Assembly: GCF_000721075.1 (NCBI RefSeq)
Contig: NZ_JOEQ01000002.1
Coordinates: 62,001 to 126,000, forward strand
Reading direction: 5' to 3'
Source: Streptosporangium amethystogenes
GTDB taxonomy: Bacteria > Actinomycetota > Actinomycetes > Streptosporangiales > Streptosporangiaceae
DNA: 64,000 nt
Every line of letters begins with the position of its first letter. The stretch's first letter is position 1. The position numbers were made by a program, and so were the translations under genes. Below are positions 8,792 to 17,077 of this stretch, piece after piece. Below the pieces are notes generated by a model. That model was given only the letters and a program-made list of their open reading frames with translations. It ran no database searches and was not told the DNA's origin.

Positions 8792-8833
8792 ACACCGAGA
8801 GCGCCGCCCCGGGCAGGGCGGCGCTCTCGGTGT
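8792..8833 (-). terminator. Strong hairpin terminator after prcA
   Basis: A perfect 18-bp inverted repeat (ACACCGAGAGCGCCGCCC and its complement) surrounds a 6-base loop, CGGGCA. It begins 25 bases after the prcA stop. It separates the prcBA unit from the lipoprotein gene. Confidence 0.85.
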
Positions 8834-8857
8834 CTCATGGTCGATCGTCGGGCCCGG

Positions 8858-9676
8858 TCAGCCGTTCGCCCCGGTGTCGATGTCGCCGTCGGGCGCGGTC
8901 GGCGGGGCACCGGGCGTCTCGGGCGCGGAAAGGGGACTCTCCGGCTGGGCGGGTTGAGCGGGTTGGGTGGCCGCTTCGGCCGCGGGGGCCCCGTCGGAAA
9001 GCAGGCGCTCCAGCCTCGGGCCGCTGAGCCGCAGGAACTTGCGGTGCGGCCGGTTCCGGTCCAGGACCGCGACCTCCAGCTGGCTCGCGGGGAAGCGTTC
9101 GCCGCCCGGCTCGGTCAGGGCGAACAGCGCCGCCTCCAGGGCCTCGGCCAGCGACAGGCCGTCGCGGTAGTGCTCCTTGAGCCGGCCGGCCACCGCCTCG
9201 GCCTGGCCGCCCATGGCAACCAGACCCGCCTCGTCGAAGACCGAGCCGTCGAAGGTCAGCCGGTAGATGTGGTCCTCGTCGGAGGAGTCGCCGACCTCGG
9301 CGACCACGATCTCCACCTCGAACGGCTTCAGCGACTCGGTGAAGATCTGGCCGAGATTCTGCGCGTAGAGGTTGGCCAGGCCGCGGGCGGTGACGTCGTC
9401 ACGGGCGTAGGTGTAGCCGTTGATGTCGGCGTAGCGGATGCCGCCGAGGCGCAGCGCCTCGAACTCGTTGTAACGGCCCACCGCGGCGAAGCCGATCTTG
9501 TCGTAGATCTCGCTGATCTTATGCAGGGCGCGGGACGGGTTGGGCGCGACGAACAGGATGCCGTCCTCGTACTGCAGGACGACGACACTACGGCCCCGCG
9601 CGATCCCCTTGCGCGCGTAGTCCGCCTTGTCTCGCATCTGCTGCTCGGGCGAGACATATCCAAAAGGCATGGACAC
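8858..9676 (-). CDS. prcA: 20S proteasome alpha subunit
   Basis: The 272-residue subunit forms the outer rings of the 20S core and gates substrate entry. It has the alpha-type N-terminal segment [22 protein letters not shown] and the core signature [21 protein letters not shown] Pro/Ala/Glu-rich disordered tail fills about residues 230-272, as in other actinobacterial PrcA proteins. The GTG start is chosen because AGAGGA lies ten bases upstream. The in-frame ATG two codons later is too far from it and is an alternative start. The gene follows prcB after 19 bases, so both rings come from one mRNA. Confidence 0.96.
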   Translation of the reverse strand: MSMPFGYVSPEQQMRDKADYARKGIARGRSVVVLQYEDGILFVAPNPSRALHKISEIYDKIGFAAVGRYNEFEALRLGGIRYADINGYTYARDDVTARGLANLYAQNLGQIFTESLKPFEVEIVVAEVGDSSDEDHIYRLTFDGSVFDEAGLVAMGGQAEAVAGRLKEHYRDGLSLAEALEAALFALTEPGGERFPASQLEVAVLDRNRPHRKFLRLSGPRLERLLSDGAPAAEAATQPAQPAQPESPLSAPETPGAPPTAPDGDIDTGANG

Positions 9677-9695
9677 CTGGGGTGATCCTCTCGTG

Positions 9696-10544
9696 TTAGC
9701 GCAGCGGGGCGATGGGGCCGTCGGGGAAGTTCGTTCTGGAATCGATCACGGTCCGGACGAACTCCCCCACCTCCTCGTCGGGGAGTCGGTGGTATCCGTC
9801 GGCGGTGATCACCGCGACGACGGGCCAGATCTTGCGGATCACATCGGGGCCGCCGGTCGCCGAGTCGTCGTCGGCCGCGTCGTAGAGGGCGTGAATCAGC
9901 GTCAGCACGGTGTCCTCGGGTGAGGCGCCCTCGCGGTAGAGCTTCTTCAGCGCGCCCCGCGCGAAGATCGAGCCGGACCCGATCGCGTGGTGCTGGCGCT
10001 GCTCGTAGGGGCCACCGCCCACGTCGTAGCTGAAGATCCGGCCGCCGTCGACATCGGGGTCGTAGGCGGCGAAGAGCGGCACGACCGCAAGCCCCTGCAT
10101 CGCCATCGGCAGGTTGCCGCGGATCATCGTGGCGAGCCGGTTGGCCTTACCCTCCACCGAGAGTGTGCGGCCCTCCCGCTTCTCGTAGTGCTCGAGTTCC
10201 ACCCGGTAGAGGCGGGCCATCTCGATACCGGCGCTCGCCGCCCCCGCGATGCCCATGCCCGAGTAGTCGTCCGTGCGGAACACCTTCTCCATGTCACGCT
10301 GGGAGATGATGTTTCCCGAGGTCGCCCGGCGGTCTCCCGCGATCACCACGCCACCCGCGCATATCGCCGCGACGATCGTGGTGGCATGCGGGATCTGGTC
10401 ACCCACCGGGGTCGCCAGAGTCTCGTTACGACCAGGCAACAAGTCCGGCGAATGGGACCTGACGAACTCGGTGAACGAGGAGCTCCCGGTGTCGGTAAAG
10501 ATATGGTTCACCATGCCGGCGGGCAGGTCCCTGTGCGATCCCAC
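9696..10544 (-). CDS. prcB: 20S proteasome beta subunit
   Basis: This 282-residue precursor is the catalytic subunit. The propeptide (residues 1-54) ends at PHA, and autocatalytic cleavage would expose Thr55 of [19 protein letters not shown]. The catalytic Asp/Arg/Lys region of the N-terminal nucleophile fold is present (GDRRATSGN, then the [13 protein letters not shown] segment). A GTG start follows GGAGGG at good spacing. The inner beta rings degrade pupylated proteins delivered by the ATPase encoded at 17078. Promoter elements must lie in the 618-base region separating it from pup. Confidence 0.97.
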   Translation of the reverse strand: MGSHRDLPAGMVNHIFTDTGSSSFTEFVRSHSPDLLPGRNETLATPVGDQIPHATTIVAAICAGGVVIAGDRRATSGNIISQRDMEKVFRTDDYSGMGIAGAASAGIEMARLYRVELEHYEKREGRTLSVEGKANRLATMIRGNLPMAMQGLAVVPLFAAYDPDVDGGRIFSYDVGGGPYEQRQHHAIGSGSIFARGALKKLYREGASPEDTVLTLIHALYDAADDDSATGGPDVIRKIWPVVAVITADGYHRLPDEEVGEFVRTVIDSRTNFPDGPIAPLR

Positions 10545-11162
10545 GCGACTCCCTCCAAAGGTGCGGTCCTTTAAGGCCCGACCTTACTCATCTTGCCGTC
10601 CTGCTTGCACTTCCCTGGATCAGCTCAGCGCGAACCCACCTCCGCCGGGCTTTTGAATCTTTACGGGCGACTACATCCGTGTAGTGGCCGAGTCGTCGCG
10701 ACATGCCGGACCACTGGCTTGCCCCCGGGCGCGGGCGAGCGCACCTTGGTGTCGACGCCAGGCGCGAGCCGCACGGCCTGCCCCCGGGCGCGCGGGCGGG
10801 CGGGCCGAAGACCCACCCGGTGCCCGGGCCCCCTCCTCCCGCCGCTCCGCTCTTCCGCCCGGTGGATCGAGCGGAAGCCGACTCACTCGGCGAACATCCG
10901 ACCGACGTCGGCCTCGATGACGTCTCTCGGTAGTGCCATGGCTCGGTTTCGGCCGGTAGCCGCGCTCGCCGCCGTGGTTCTTGACTTCGCCGGCCCTCTT
11001 TCATCCAGCTGCGACAGGGCCTGCGGTGAGAAGTCAGTCCATCTGGTCGTGCTCGGTCACGGTTGAATTCGGCCTACGGCCTGGTCGCCTGGTATCTCCG
11101 ACGATATTCGCGGCCGGTGGAACCCTCCGGCCGCTCCCTGCCGGCTTTTCCCGCTCGGCCCC
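10545..11162. other. 618-base interval between prcB and pup without a credible gene
   Basis: All long frames here have actinomycete shadow composition (Arg/Pro/Ala-rich) and no recognisable motif. The block 10720-10860 is extremely GC-rich and carries the 14-mer TGCCCCCGGGCGCG twice (10720-10733 and 10779-10792). Near 10575-10610 the minus strand has possible promoter-like elements for prcB (TGCAAG, 17 bases, TAAGGT). Some actinomycetes have an extra gene at this place. I see none intact. Confidence 0.5.
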
Positions 11163-11372
11163 CTACTCCCCGCCCTTTTGCACGTAACTCCGAACGAATT
11201 CCTCCGCGTTCTCCTCAAGAACCTCGTCGATCTCGTCGAGGATCGCGTCGACGTCGTCGGAGAGCTTCTCGTGACGCTCCTGGACGTCGGAGGTCTCCGC
11301 CGCGGCGGTCTCCTCGACTTCCTTGTCGGTCCGGCCGGTCTGCTTCTGGCCGCCGGTGTCCTTACTTGCCAT
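11163..11372 (-). CDS. pup: Prokaryotic ubiquitin-like protein Pup
   Basis: The 69-residue protein is the degradation tag. Its N-terminal half is polar and disordered. The helix-forming region SDDVDAILDEIDEVLEENAE binds the coiled coil of the ATPase. The C-terminus reads VRSYVQKGGE. The final residue is Glu, so PafA can ligate it directly without deamidation by Dop. The ATG at 11372 is chosen because GGAGG lies eight bases upstream. A GTG three codons earlier overlaps that site. The gene is divergent from the kinase gene at 11701. Confidence 0.97.
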   Translation of the reverse strand: MASKDTGGQKQTGRTDKEVEETAAAETSDVQERHEKLSDDVDAILDEIDEVLEENAEEFVRSYVQKGGE

Positions 11373-11700
11373 CTGTGGCACCTCCGCTTGGGGGACGCAT
11401 CTGACTCATATCTTCCCCGAACCGGACGACATTGCGCGCGGATCGTCCCGCGATCTTTACGGGAGCTCCCCTGCTCCGTCCCGGGGTACCTCCCGTCAGG
11501 AAACCTCCCCAGAGGCTCCGCGGCAAATCCCCTCGGCCCCGTTCTCCTGGACGAGATGCCGTCGCACTCGGGCAGGCCGCCGCCCTGATCGGCCCTGTGT
11601 GACCACCATCACTAGCGAATCCGGGCTTATCCGGCGCTCACGGGAAGGTGGGGAACGTTCCAGGTAGGCCTATCGAATCGAAAACTGCGATCATTGAGGG
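11373..11700. promoter_or_regulatory. Divergent intergenic region between pup and the kinase gene
   Basis: This 328-base stretch must hold the promoters of pup (minus) and the kinase (plus). On the minus strand ATGTCGTCCG followed by TATGAG lies about 30-60 bases upstream of pup and could be promoter elements. A perfect 10-base palindrome, GGAACGTTCC, lies at 11652-11661, about 40 bases before the kinase start. No gene is seen. Confidence 0.4.
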
Positions 11701-12495
11701 GTGAGCACCATCATCGCGCGCAGGTACAAGCTCGTCTCCCGCGTCGGCCAGGGGGCGACCGGCGTCGTCTGGCGCGCATACGACCTGCTTCTGGAGCGAG
11801 AGGTGGCCCTCAAGGAGATACCCCTGCCACCTGGACCCGCCGCGGCCGAGCAGCGGCGGCGGGTGGTCCGGGAGGCGCGGATGGCGGCACGGCTGAGCCA
11901 CCGCGGCATCGTGACGGTGCACAACCTGACCGAGGAGGCCGAGCGCCTCTGGATCGTCATGGAGTTCCTGGAGGCCCTCACACTGCACGACACGCTCGTG
12001 CAGGCGGGCCCGCTCCCGGTAGACCTGGTGGCGGCGATGGGGTGCCGCCTGCTGGACGCGCTGCGGCACGCGCATGACGGCGGAGTGATCCACCGCGACA
12101 TCAAGCCGGCCAACATCATGCTGACCGGTGATCGGGTGGTCCTGGCCGACTTCGGGTTCGCGGCGCCGGAGGGTGCGGCGACGACATCGATGCGGGGCAC
12201 GCCGGCCTTCATCGCGCCGGAGGCGTTGCAGGGCAGGGGCGGCACCCGCGAGGCGGACATGTGGTCGTTCGGCGCGACGCTCTACATGGCGGTGGAGGGC
12301 AGAACCCCGTTCCGTACGGTGAACTCGATGGCGTCCCTGGTGGCGGCGCTGCGAGAGCCGCCGCGCGCGCCGAAGCGGGCGGGCGCCCTGGAACCGGTGC
12401 TGCGAGGGTTGCTGCGCAAGGATCCACGGGCTCGGCTGAGCGCCGAGCGGACGTCGAAGATGCTGGAGGACGTGCGCTGTTTCAGCGCGGCCTGA
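11701..12495 (+). CDS. Serine/threonine protein kinase, soluble, single domain
   Basis: The 264-residue protein is almost only a Hanks-type kinase domain. It has the glycine loop VGQGATGVVWRAYD (residues 15-28), Lys38 in VALKEI, the hinge WIVMEFLEALTL, the catalytic loop HRDIKPANIM with Asp133, and DFG at 150-152. APE appears as APEAL, and the C-lobe has DMWSFGATLYMAVEG. All residues needed for activity are present. There is no transmembrane or sensor domain, unlike PknA/B types. It starts at GTG. It shares long phrases with the next gene (LWIVME, EALTL, LTGDRVVLADFG), so the pair arose by duplication. Targets are unknown. Confidence 0.92.
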   Translation: MSTIIARRYKLVSRVGQGATGVVWRAYDLLLEREVALKEIPLPPGPAAAEQRRRVVREARMAARLSHRGIVTVHNLTEEAERLWIVMEFLEALTLHDTLVQAGPLPVDLVAAMGCRLLDALRHAHDGGVIHRDIKPANIMLTGDRVVLADFGFAAPEGAATTSMRGTPAFIAPEALQGRGGTREADMWSFGATLYMAVEGRTPFRTVNSMASLVAALREPPRAPKRAGALEPVLRGLLRKDPRARLSAERTSKMLEDVRCFSAA

Positions 12496-12709
12496 TGTGT
12501 TTCCCGGTGTTTTTCCGGTGTACTCACCGACTTCTGGGCAGTTTTTCTGAATACAGAATAGGGATTTAAGGGCGCGAAACAAAATTCCATCATGCCTGCG
12601 CAACTAAATTGTTACACATAATTACCATAAGTAACCACATAGTGCACCGTTCCAGGGTGAAAATATGAATCAGCTGAGGGGCCCGGCTTCTATGTGCAAC
12701 AGGTGATTC
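12496..12709 (+). promoter_or_regulatory. AT-rich upstream region of the pseudokinase gene
   Basis: This 214-base gap is markedly AT-rich compared with its surroundings, especially 12530-12670. It contains GTTAC and GTAAC half-sites as an inverted repeat around 12611-12635. The region probably carries the promoter of the downstream gene, separating it from the upstream kinase. AGGTG lies nine bases before its ATG. I cannot name individual promoter boxes. Confidence 0.4.
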
Positions 12710-13597
12710 ATGGGAACAGGCGCAGAAAAGGCACGCCCACTGGGTGATCGTTATCATCTGACCTCGCCGATCGGACAGGACGGCATGGGCACTGTGTGGC
12801 GTGCCCATGATTCCCTGCTCAGGCGGAATGTGGCGATCAAGGAGATCCAGCCGCGGTTCGGCGAATACGGGGCGGACATGCGCGACGCGCGGCGGCGAGC
12901 CCTGCGTGAGGCGCGCTCGGCCGGGCGGCTGAACCATCCGGCGGTGATCTCCGTGCACGACCTGCTTGAGGAGGACGGGCGGCTCTGGATCGTCATGGAG
13001 TTGCTGGAGGCCCTCACACTCAAGGAGACGGTGCGGCACATGGGCCACCTGCCGATCCACTGGGTGGCGTGGATCGGCTTCCAGTTGCTGGGCGGGCTGC
13101 GCCACGCGCACGGGGCCGGCGTCCTGCACCGGTCCATCAACCCGCGCAACATCCTGCTGACCGGCGACCGGGTGGTGCTGGCCGACTTCGGAATCGCGGC
13201 GCTGCACCGCGACTCGGGCACCTCCACGACCCTGCCGCTCACCCATGCTCCCGCCTTCATCGCGCCGGAACGACTACGGGGCGGCTCACCGACCCCGGCG
13301 GGCGACCTGTGGTCGTTCGGGGCGAGCCTGTACTTCGCGGTGGAGGGCCGGCCGCCGCGCTCCGGTCACCGCGCGCCGACGCCCCGGGGCCCGGCCGCCG
13401 ACAGGAACCCGGAGACGATGGTAAGGGCGGGAACGCTGCGTCCCGTTCTGGAAGGGCTGCTCCGGCGCGACCCGGCGGCTCGCATCAGCATAGGCCAGGC
13501 AGGTCGCATGCTCTCGGCGGTCCTGCACGCGGAGGGCGTGGCCCTGGCCCGGCCGCGACTGCCCGCGGCCCGGCTGCCACCGGACGCCCACGCTTGA
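12710..13597 (+). CDS. Predicted pseudokinase of the Ser/Thr kinase family
   Basis: The 295-residue protein has a kinase fold with glycine loop IGQDGMGTVWRAHD (residues 21-34), Lys44 in VAIKEI and DFG at 159-161. Its catalytic loop reads LHRSINPRNILL: the catalytic Asp is Ser142 and the Lys two positions later is Asn144. Those are the two residues that drive phosphotransfer, so the protein is predicted catalytically inactive while still able to bind nucleotide and metal. A Pro/Ala/Arg-rich tail replaces a sensor domain. It probably acts as a regulator or scaffold, perhaps for the neighbouring kinase. The ATG follows AGGTG. Confidence 0.88.
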   Translation: MGTGAEKARPLGDRYHLTSPIGQDGMGTVWRAHDSLLRRNVAIKEIQPRFGEYGADMRDARRRALREARSAGRLNHPAVISVHDLLEEDGRLWIVMELLEALTLKETVRHMGHLPIHWVAWIGFQLLGGLRHAHGAGVLHRSINPRNILLTGDRVVLADFGIAALHRDSGTSTTLPLTHAPAFIAPERLRGGSPTPAGDLWSFGASLYFAVEGRPPRSGHRAPTPRGPAADRNPETMVRAGTLRPVLEGLLRRDPAARISIGQAGRMLSAVLHAEGVALARPRLPAARLPPDAHA

Positions 13598-13605
13598 CGT
13601 GCTCT

Positions 13606-13621
13606 CCGGGCTGAGGCCCGG
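13606..13621 (+). terminator. Short hairpin after the pseudokinase gene
   Basis: CCGGGC and GCCCGG pair perfectly around the tetraloop TGAG, nine bases after the pseudokinase stop. A second hairpin (GCCGCA/TGCGGC, 13635-13654) lies on the end of the TnpB remnant. One or both could instead be subterminal hairpins of the old insertion element. Confidence 0.4.
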
Positions 13622-13645
13622 GAATTCCGCCTGTGCCGCACACGC

Positions 13646-13927
13646 TCATGCGGCGCTTCGGTGGTTTCCTGCCTCATCGGCCTGTGCCACCGCGAGCGGT
13701 GGTCCTACCTGGCCTCCACAGGCGTTTAACGTCTCCGCCTCCCGCCGCGCCATGGCGACAGGTTTCCGTCCAGCGGCGACGATGTGCTTCCCTTCGGTCG
13801 GCACATTACGTGCGGCATTGACGTCCCGGTCGTGGACGACACCACATGAACACATCCACCCGCGGTAATTCGGTAGCACCTCGCGCACGCTTTCGGTCAG
13901 ACGGGCAGGCCGTGCGGCACCTATCGA
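13646..13927 (-). pseudogene. 3' remnant of an IS200/IS605-family TnpB
   Basis: Only the C-terminal ~93 codons survive after an in-frame stop at 13928-13930. They contain the zinc-ribbon end [19 protein letters not shown], with the HDRDxNAA signature of TnpB/OrfB. The actinobacterial tail [13 protein letters not shown] follows. The N-terminal domain, the RuvC catalytic residues and the first zinc-ribbon Cys pair are missing. It is therefore a dead fragment marking an old insertion between the kinases and dop. No intact TnpA or element ends are recognised. Confidence 0.82.
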
Positions 13928-14033
13928 TCACCGTCGGGCCGGACGGCCGCTTCCGCATGGACCTCGTGTGGCAGGTAAGGACAACCTGAATCGAGAGGGA
14001 GGCCGCCGGGAGCCTCCCCCTCGGGAAGCGTCA

Positions 14034-15548
14034 CTACTCACCGGTCAGCGCCGTCACCAGCTCCGCGGCGGTACGGCAGCGGTCGAACAGCTCGCCCACG
14101 TGGGCCTTGGTACCGCGCAACGGCTCAAGGGTGGGGACACGCTGCAGCGACTCGCGGCCGGGGATGTCGAAGATGACCGAATCCCAGGAGGCCGCGGCCA
14201 CCGACTCGCTGTACTGGCTCAGGCAGCGGCCTCGGAAGTAGGCGCGGGTGTCGTTGGGCGGCACCTCGACAGCCCTCTGCACCTCTTCCTCGGTGACCAG
14301 GCGCTGCATGCGCCCCCGGGCGACCAGCCGGTTGTAGAGACCTCGGTCGGGGCGGATGTCGGAGTACTGAAGGTCGACGAGTTGCAGGCGCGGATGCGAC
14401 CAGGAAAGGCCGTCGCGGGTGCGATAGCCCTCCAGGAGCTCCAGCTTGGCCACCCAGTCAAGCTCCCTGGACAGCTGCATCGGGTCATCCGCCAGGCGGG
14501 TGAGAACCGACTCCCAGCGCTCCAGGACGTCCTTGGTGGGCTCGTCCATGCCGTTGACGCTGCGTTCCTCGGCATACTTACGCGCGAGTTCCAGGTATTC
14601 CATCTGGAGCTGCACCGCCGTCAGCTTGCGGCCGTCGCGCATGGAGATCTCGTACTTGAGCGTCGGGTCGTGCGACACCGCGCGCAGCGCCTGGACCGGG
14701 TTGTCCACGGTGAGGTCACGGGTGAAGTAACCGTCCTCGATCATGGCCAGGACGAGCGCGGTGGATCCCAGTTTCAGGTAGGTCGAGATCTCCGACATGT
14801 TGGCGTCACCGATGATGACGTGCAGGCGGCGGTACTTCTCCGGGTCGGCGTGCGGCTCGTCCCGGGTGTTGATGATCGGCCGCTTGAGCGTCGTCTCCAG
14901 GCCCACCTCGACCTCGAAGAAGTCGGCCCGCTGGCTGATCTGGAAGCCCTCGCCCCGGGAGTCCTGGCCGATGCCGACCTTGCCCGCGCCGGTGACGACC
15001 TGCCGGGAGACGAAGAACGGCGTCAGGTGCCTGACGATGTCAGCGAACGAGGTCGCCCGGCGCATGAGGTAGTTCTCGTGGCAGCCGTAGGAGGCGCCCT
15101 TGTTGTCGGTGTTGTTCTTGTAAAGCTGGATCGGGGCGTTGGCCGGCATCGCCGAGGCGCGAACCGCCGCGTCGTGCATCACCCGCTCGCCTGCCTTGTC
15201 CCAGAGCACCGCCGCCCGAGGGTTGGTGCACTCGGGAGTGGAGTATTCGGGGTGGGCATGGTCCACGTACAACCGGGCCCCGTTGGTGAGGATCACGTTC
15301 GCCAGGCCGAGGTCCTCGTCGGTCAGCTGGCTCTGGTCGGCCACCTCCCGCGCGAGGTCGAACCCTCGCGCGTCGCGCAACGGATTCTCCTCCTCGAAGT
15401 CCCACCGCGCGCGCCGCGCTCTGGCCGCCGAGGCCGCCAGATAGGCGTTCACGACCTGAGAGGAGGTCACCATCGCGTTGGCCCCCGGCTGTCCGGGCAC
15501 GGAGATGCCGTACTCGGTCTCGATGCCCATCACCCGCCGTACCGTCAT
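14034..15548 (-). CDS. dop: Depupylase/deamidase Dop
   Basis: The 504-residue paralogue of PafA removes Pup from targets. Visible motifs are MGIETEYG (Glu10) and [17 protein letters not shown] with the nucleophile/base Asp96. The Dop-specific loop (about residues 44-80, [19 protein letters not shown]) replaces the short PafA linker. [28 protein letters not shown] and [11 protein letters not shown] are shared with PafA. The ATG at 15548 is chosen because AGAGG lies about six bases upstream; a GTG two codons earlier is possible. As Pup here already ends in Glu, its main job should be depupylation and Pup recycling. Confidence 0.96.
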   Translation of the reverse strand: MTVRRVMGIETEYGISVPGQPGANAMVTSSQVVNAYLAASAARARRARWDFEEENPLRDARGFDLAREVADQSQLTDEDLGLANVILTNGARLYVDHAHPEYSTPECTNPRAAVLWDKAGERVMHDAAVRASAMPANAPIQLYKNNTDNKGASYGCHENYLMRRATSFADIVRHLTPFFVSRQVVTGAGKVGIGQDSRGEGFQISQRADFFEVEVGLETTLKRPIINTRDEPHADPEKYRRLHVIIGDANMSEISTYLKLGSTALVLAMIEDGYFTRDLTVDNPVQALRAVSHDPTLKYEISMRDGRKLTAVQLQMEYLELARKYAEERSVNGMDEPTKDVLERWESVLTRLADDPMQLSRELDWVAKLELLEGYRTRDGLSWSHPRLQLVDLQYSDIRPDRGLYNRLVARGRMQRLVTEEEVQRAVEVPPNDTRAYFRGRCLSQYSESVAAASWDSVIFDIPGRESLQRVPTLEPLRGTKAHVGELFDRCRTAAELVTALTGE

Positions 15549-15635
15549 GCGCACCCTCTGTTCATCAGGGACTGTTTCTCTCCGAGGTATCTATTCCCGA
15601 CCCTAGACCCTTCACTATGCCCGGTGGTCGGACAG

Positions 15636-16793
15636 TTATGGCACCGAAGCCTTTTCGCCCGTTGCGAGAGGGATCGAGGAGAACCCGGGAGGCTGTGCGG
15701 GCGACGCCTGCGCGGCCTTCCCGCGCCTCCTCGACTTGACGAACTCTTGGAGGGGACGCTCGGCCACCCGGTACACCAGGTAGGAGAACGCCATCGCGGC
15801 CAGCACGGTGACCAGAGCGGTCAGCGGCGGCGGCAGCGTGTCCCGCAGGGCCGGGACGATCAGGACGGCGGCCGCGGTGTGGAAGAGGTAGAGCGGGTAG
15901 GTGAGCGCGCCCAGGACCACCAGGCCGCGCCAGCGCAGCCGGCGCAGCCAGCCGAGCGCCACCATCGCCATGAGTACGTAGAAGCCGACCACCGTGGCGA
16001 CGACGGCCCAGTCGGGCACGGGCATCGCGGCGTAACCGACCTTCTCCACCCGCCCGGCCACCCGATCGAGCGCCGCGCTGACGGCCAGGCCGCCACTGAT
16101 CCCGGCCAGACACCACAGGACCAGCCTGGGACCGAATCTGGTCATCAGGAAGAACGCCATGCCACCGACGAAGTAGGCCGCGTACTTGGGCATGATCACG
16201 AGTTCGACCCACGCCTCATCGCTTCCCGCGAAGAAACCCGCGGCCAGGAGCCAGACGCCCATGAAGGCCAGGCAGCGGTTGAGCGTGACCCCGGTGATCA
16301 CCAGGATCGAGATCAGCACGTAGAAGCGGAGCTCCACCCAGAGCGACCAGTAGACACCGTTGGCGTCATAGACGCCGAAGGCCCGCTGAAGCATGGTGAG
16401 GTTGACCCCGTACTCGCCGAGGCTGAGTTTGGGGTCCAGGGCCGTGGCCGCGGTCAGCCCGTAGACCGCGGCGGTGACCACCACGCTGACCCAGTAGGCG
16501 GGAAAGAGCCGCACCAGCCGAGAGAGGGCGAACGCCCCCAGGCCCCGGCCCCAGATGCTCATCAGGATCACGAAGCCACTGATCATGAAGAACAGCTCGA
16601 CGCCGAGGATGCCGAGTCCGGAGATCGTGGAGATCGCCGGGAACAACGTGGCGGGACGGTCGCCCCACACCGAGGCGAAGGCGATGAAGTAGTGGAAGGC
16701 GAGCACCGCCATGGCGGCGGTGAAGCGCAGGAGGTCGAGTTCGGCGAGGCGGCCGCTTCCCCCAAGCGCCTCGCGAGACCCCGTGCCGGTCAC
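15636..16793 (-). CDS. Acyltransferase 3 family membrane protein (OafA-like)
   Basis: The 385-residue integral membrane protein has about ten hydrophobic segments. The acyltransferase-3 start ELDLLRFTAAMAVLAFHYF carries the catalytic-type His. FFMISGFVILMSIW and SRLVRLFPAYWVSVV are typical family motifs, as is LTYPLYLFHTAAAVL near the C-terminus. Such proteins transfer acyl groups to cell-surface sugars or secondary metabolites across the membrane; the substrate here is unknown. It lies between mpa and dop on the same strand, but a terminator-like hairpin after mpa suggests a separate transcript. The start is a GTG with only a weak ribosome site. Confidence 0.87.
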   Translation of the reverse strand: MTGTGSREALGGSGRLAELDLLRFTAAMAVLAFHYFIAFASVWGDRPATLFPAISTISGLGILGVELFFMISGFVILMSIWGRGLGAFALSRLVRLFPAYWVSVVVTAAVYGLTAATALDPKLSLGEYGVNLTMLQRAFGVYDANGVYWSLWVELRFYVLISILVITGVTLNRCLAFMGVWLLAAGFFAGSDEAWVELVIMPKYAAYFVGGMAFFLMTRFGPRLVLWCLAGISGGLAVSAALDRVAGRVEKVGYAAMPVPDWAVVATVVGFYVLMAMVALGWLRRLRWRGLVVLGALTYPLYLFHTAAAVLIVPALRDTLPPPLTALVTVLAAMAFSYLVYRVAERPLQEFVKSRRRGKAAQASPAQPPGFSSIPLATGEKASVP

Positions 16794-17077
16794 CTGACGG
16801 CCGGGCCGGAATGTTCACGCACGCCACTTGGACGGCGCTTCGATCATTCGGGTTCCCTGTGACGGCTGTTGATTTCCAGTCACTTTTGGGACGGATGTGA
16901 CCGGAGATACGGGTGGCGGCGGGTCCGCACCAGCCGAGTATGAGTAACAAGCACTCAAAAAAGCGACAAAATTCTTTCAACGCCGCGAAACATCGCAAAA
17001 CTAGACAAAAATCTGGCGAGATGCCAACGGCGCGACCCCCGGGGAGGCCGCGCCGTCGATCGGCACGCGTGCCGCTG
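16794..17077. promoter_or_regulatory. AT-rich gap between the proteasome ATPase and acyltransferase genes
   Basis: The 284 bases hold the terminator hairpin of the ATPase gene at its upper end. An A/T-rich stretch (16940-17020) follows that probably also contains the acyltransferase promoter. No gene is seen. Confidence 0.4.
17027..17056 (-). terminator. Terminator after the proteasome ATPase gene
   Basis: ACGGCGCG and CGCGCCGT form an 8-bp stem, with a possible CCCC/GGGG inner pairing. On the minus strand the sequence after it contains a run of five T (GATTTTTGTC). It lies 22 bases after the stop of the ATPase gene. Confidence 0.65.

Noticed and set aside
10720..10792. CRISPR-like or tandem repeat array
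   Set aside because: Only two copies of a 14-mer are present with no regular spacer. No CRISPR array or cas gene was seen anywhere in the window.
10593..11066. 157-codon frame in the prcB-pup gap
   Set aside because: Arg/Pro/Ala-rich with no ribosome site or motif. The opposite-strand frames are equally unconvincing.
13968..16862. 964-codon open frame on the plus strand across dop and the acyltransferase gene
   Set aside because: It runs antisense to two well-defined genes and has low-complexity composition. High GC content produces such frames.
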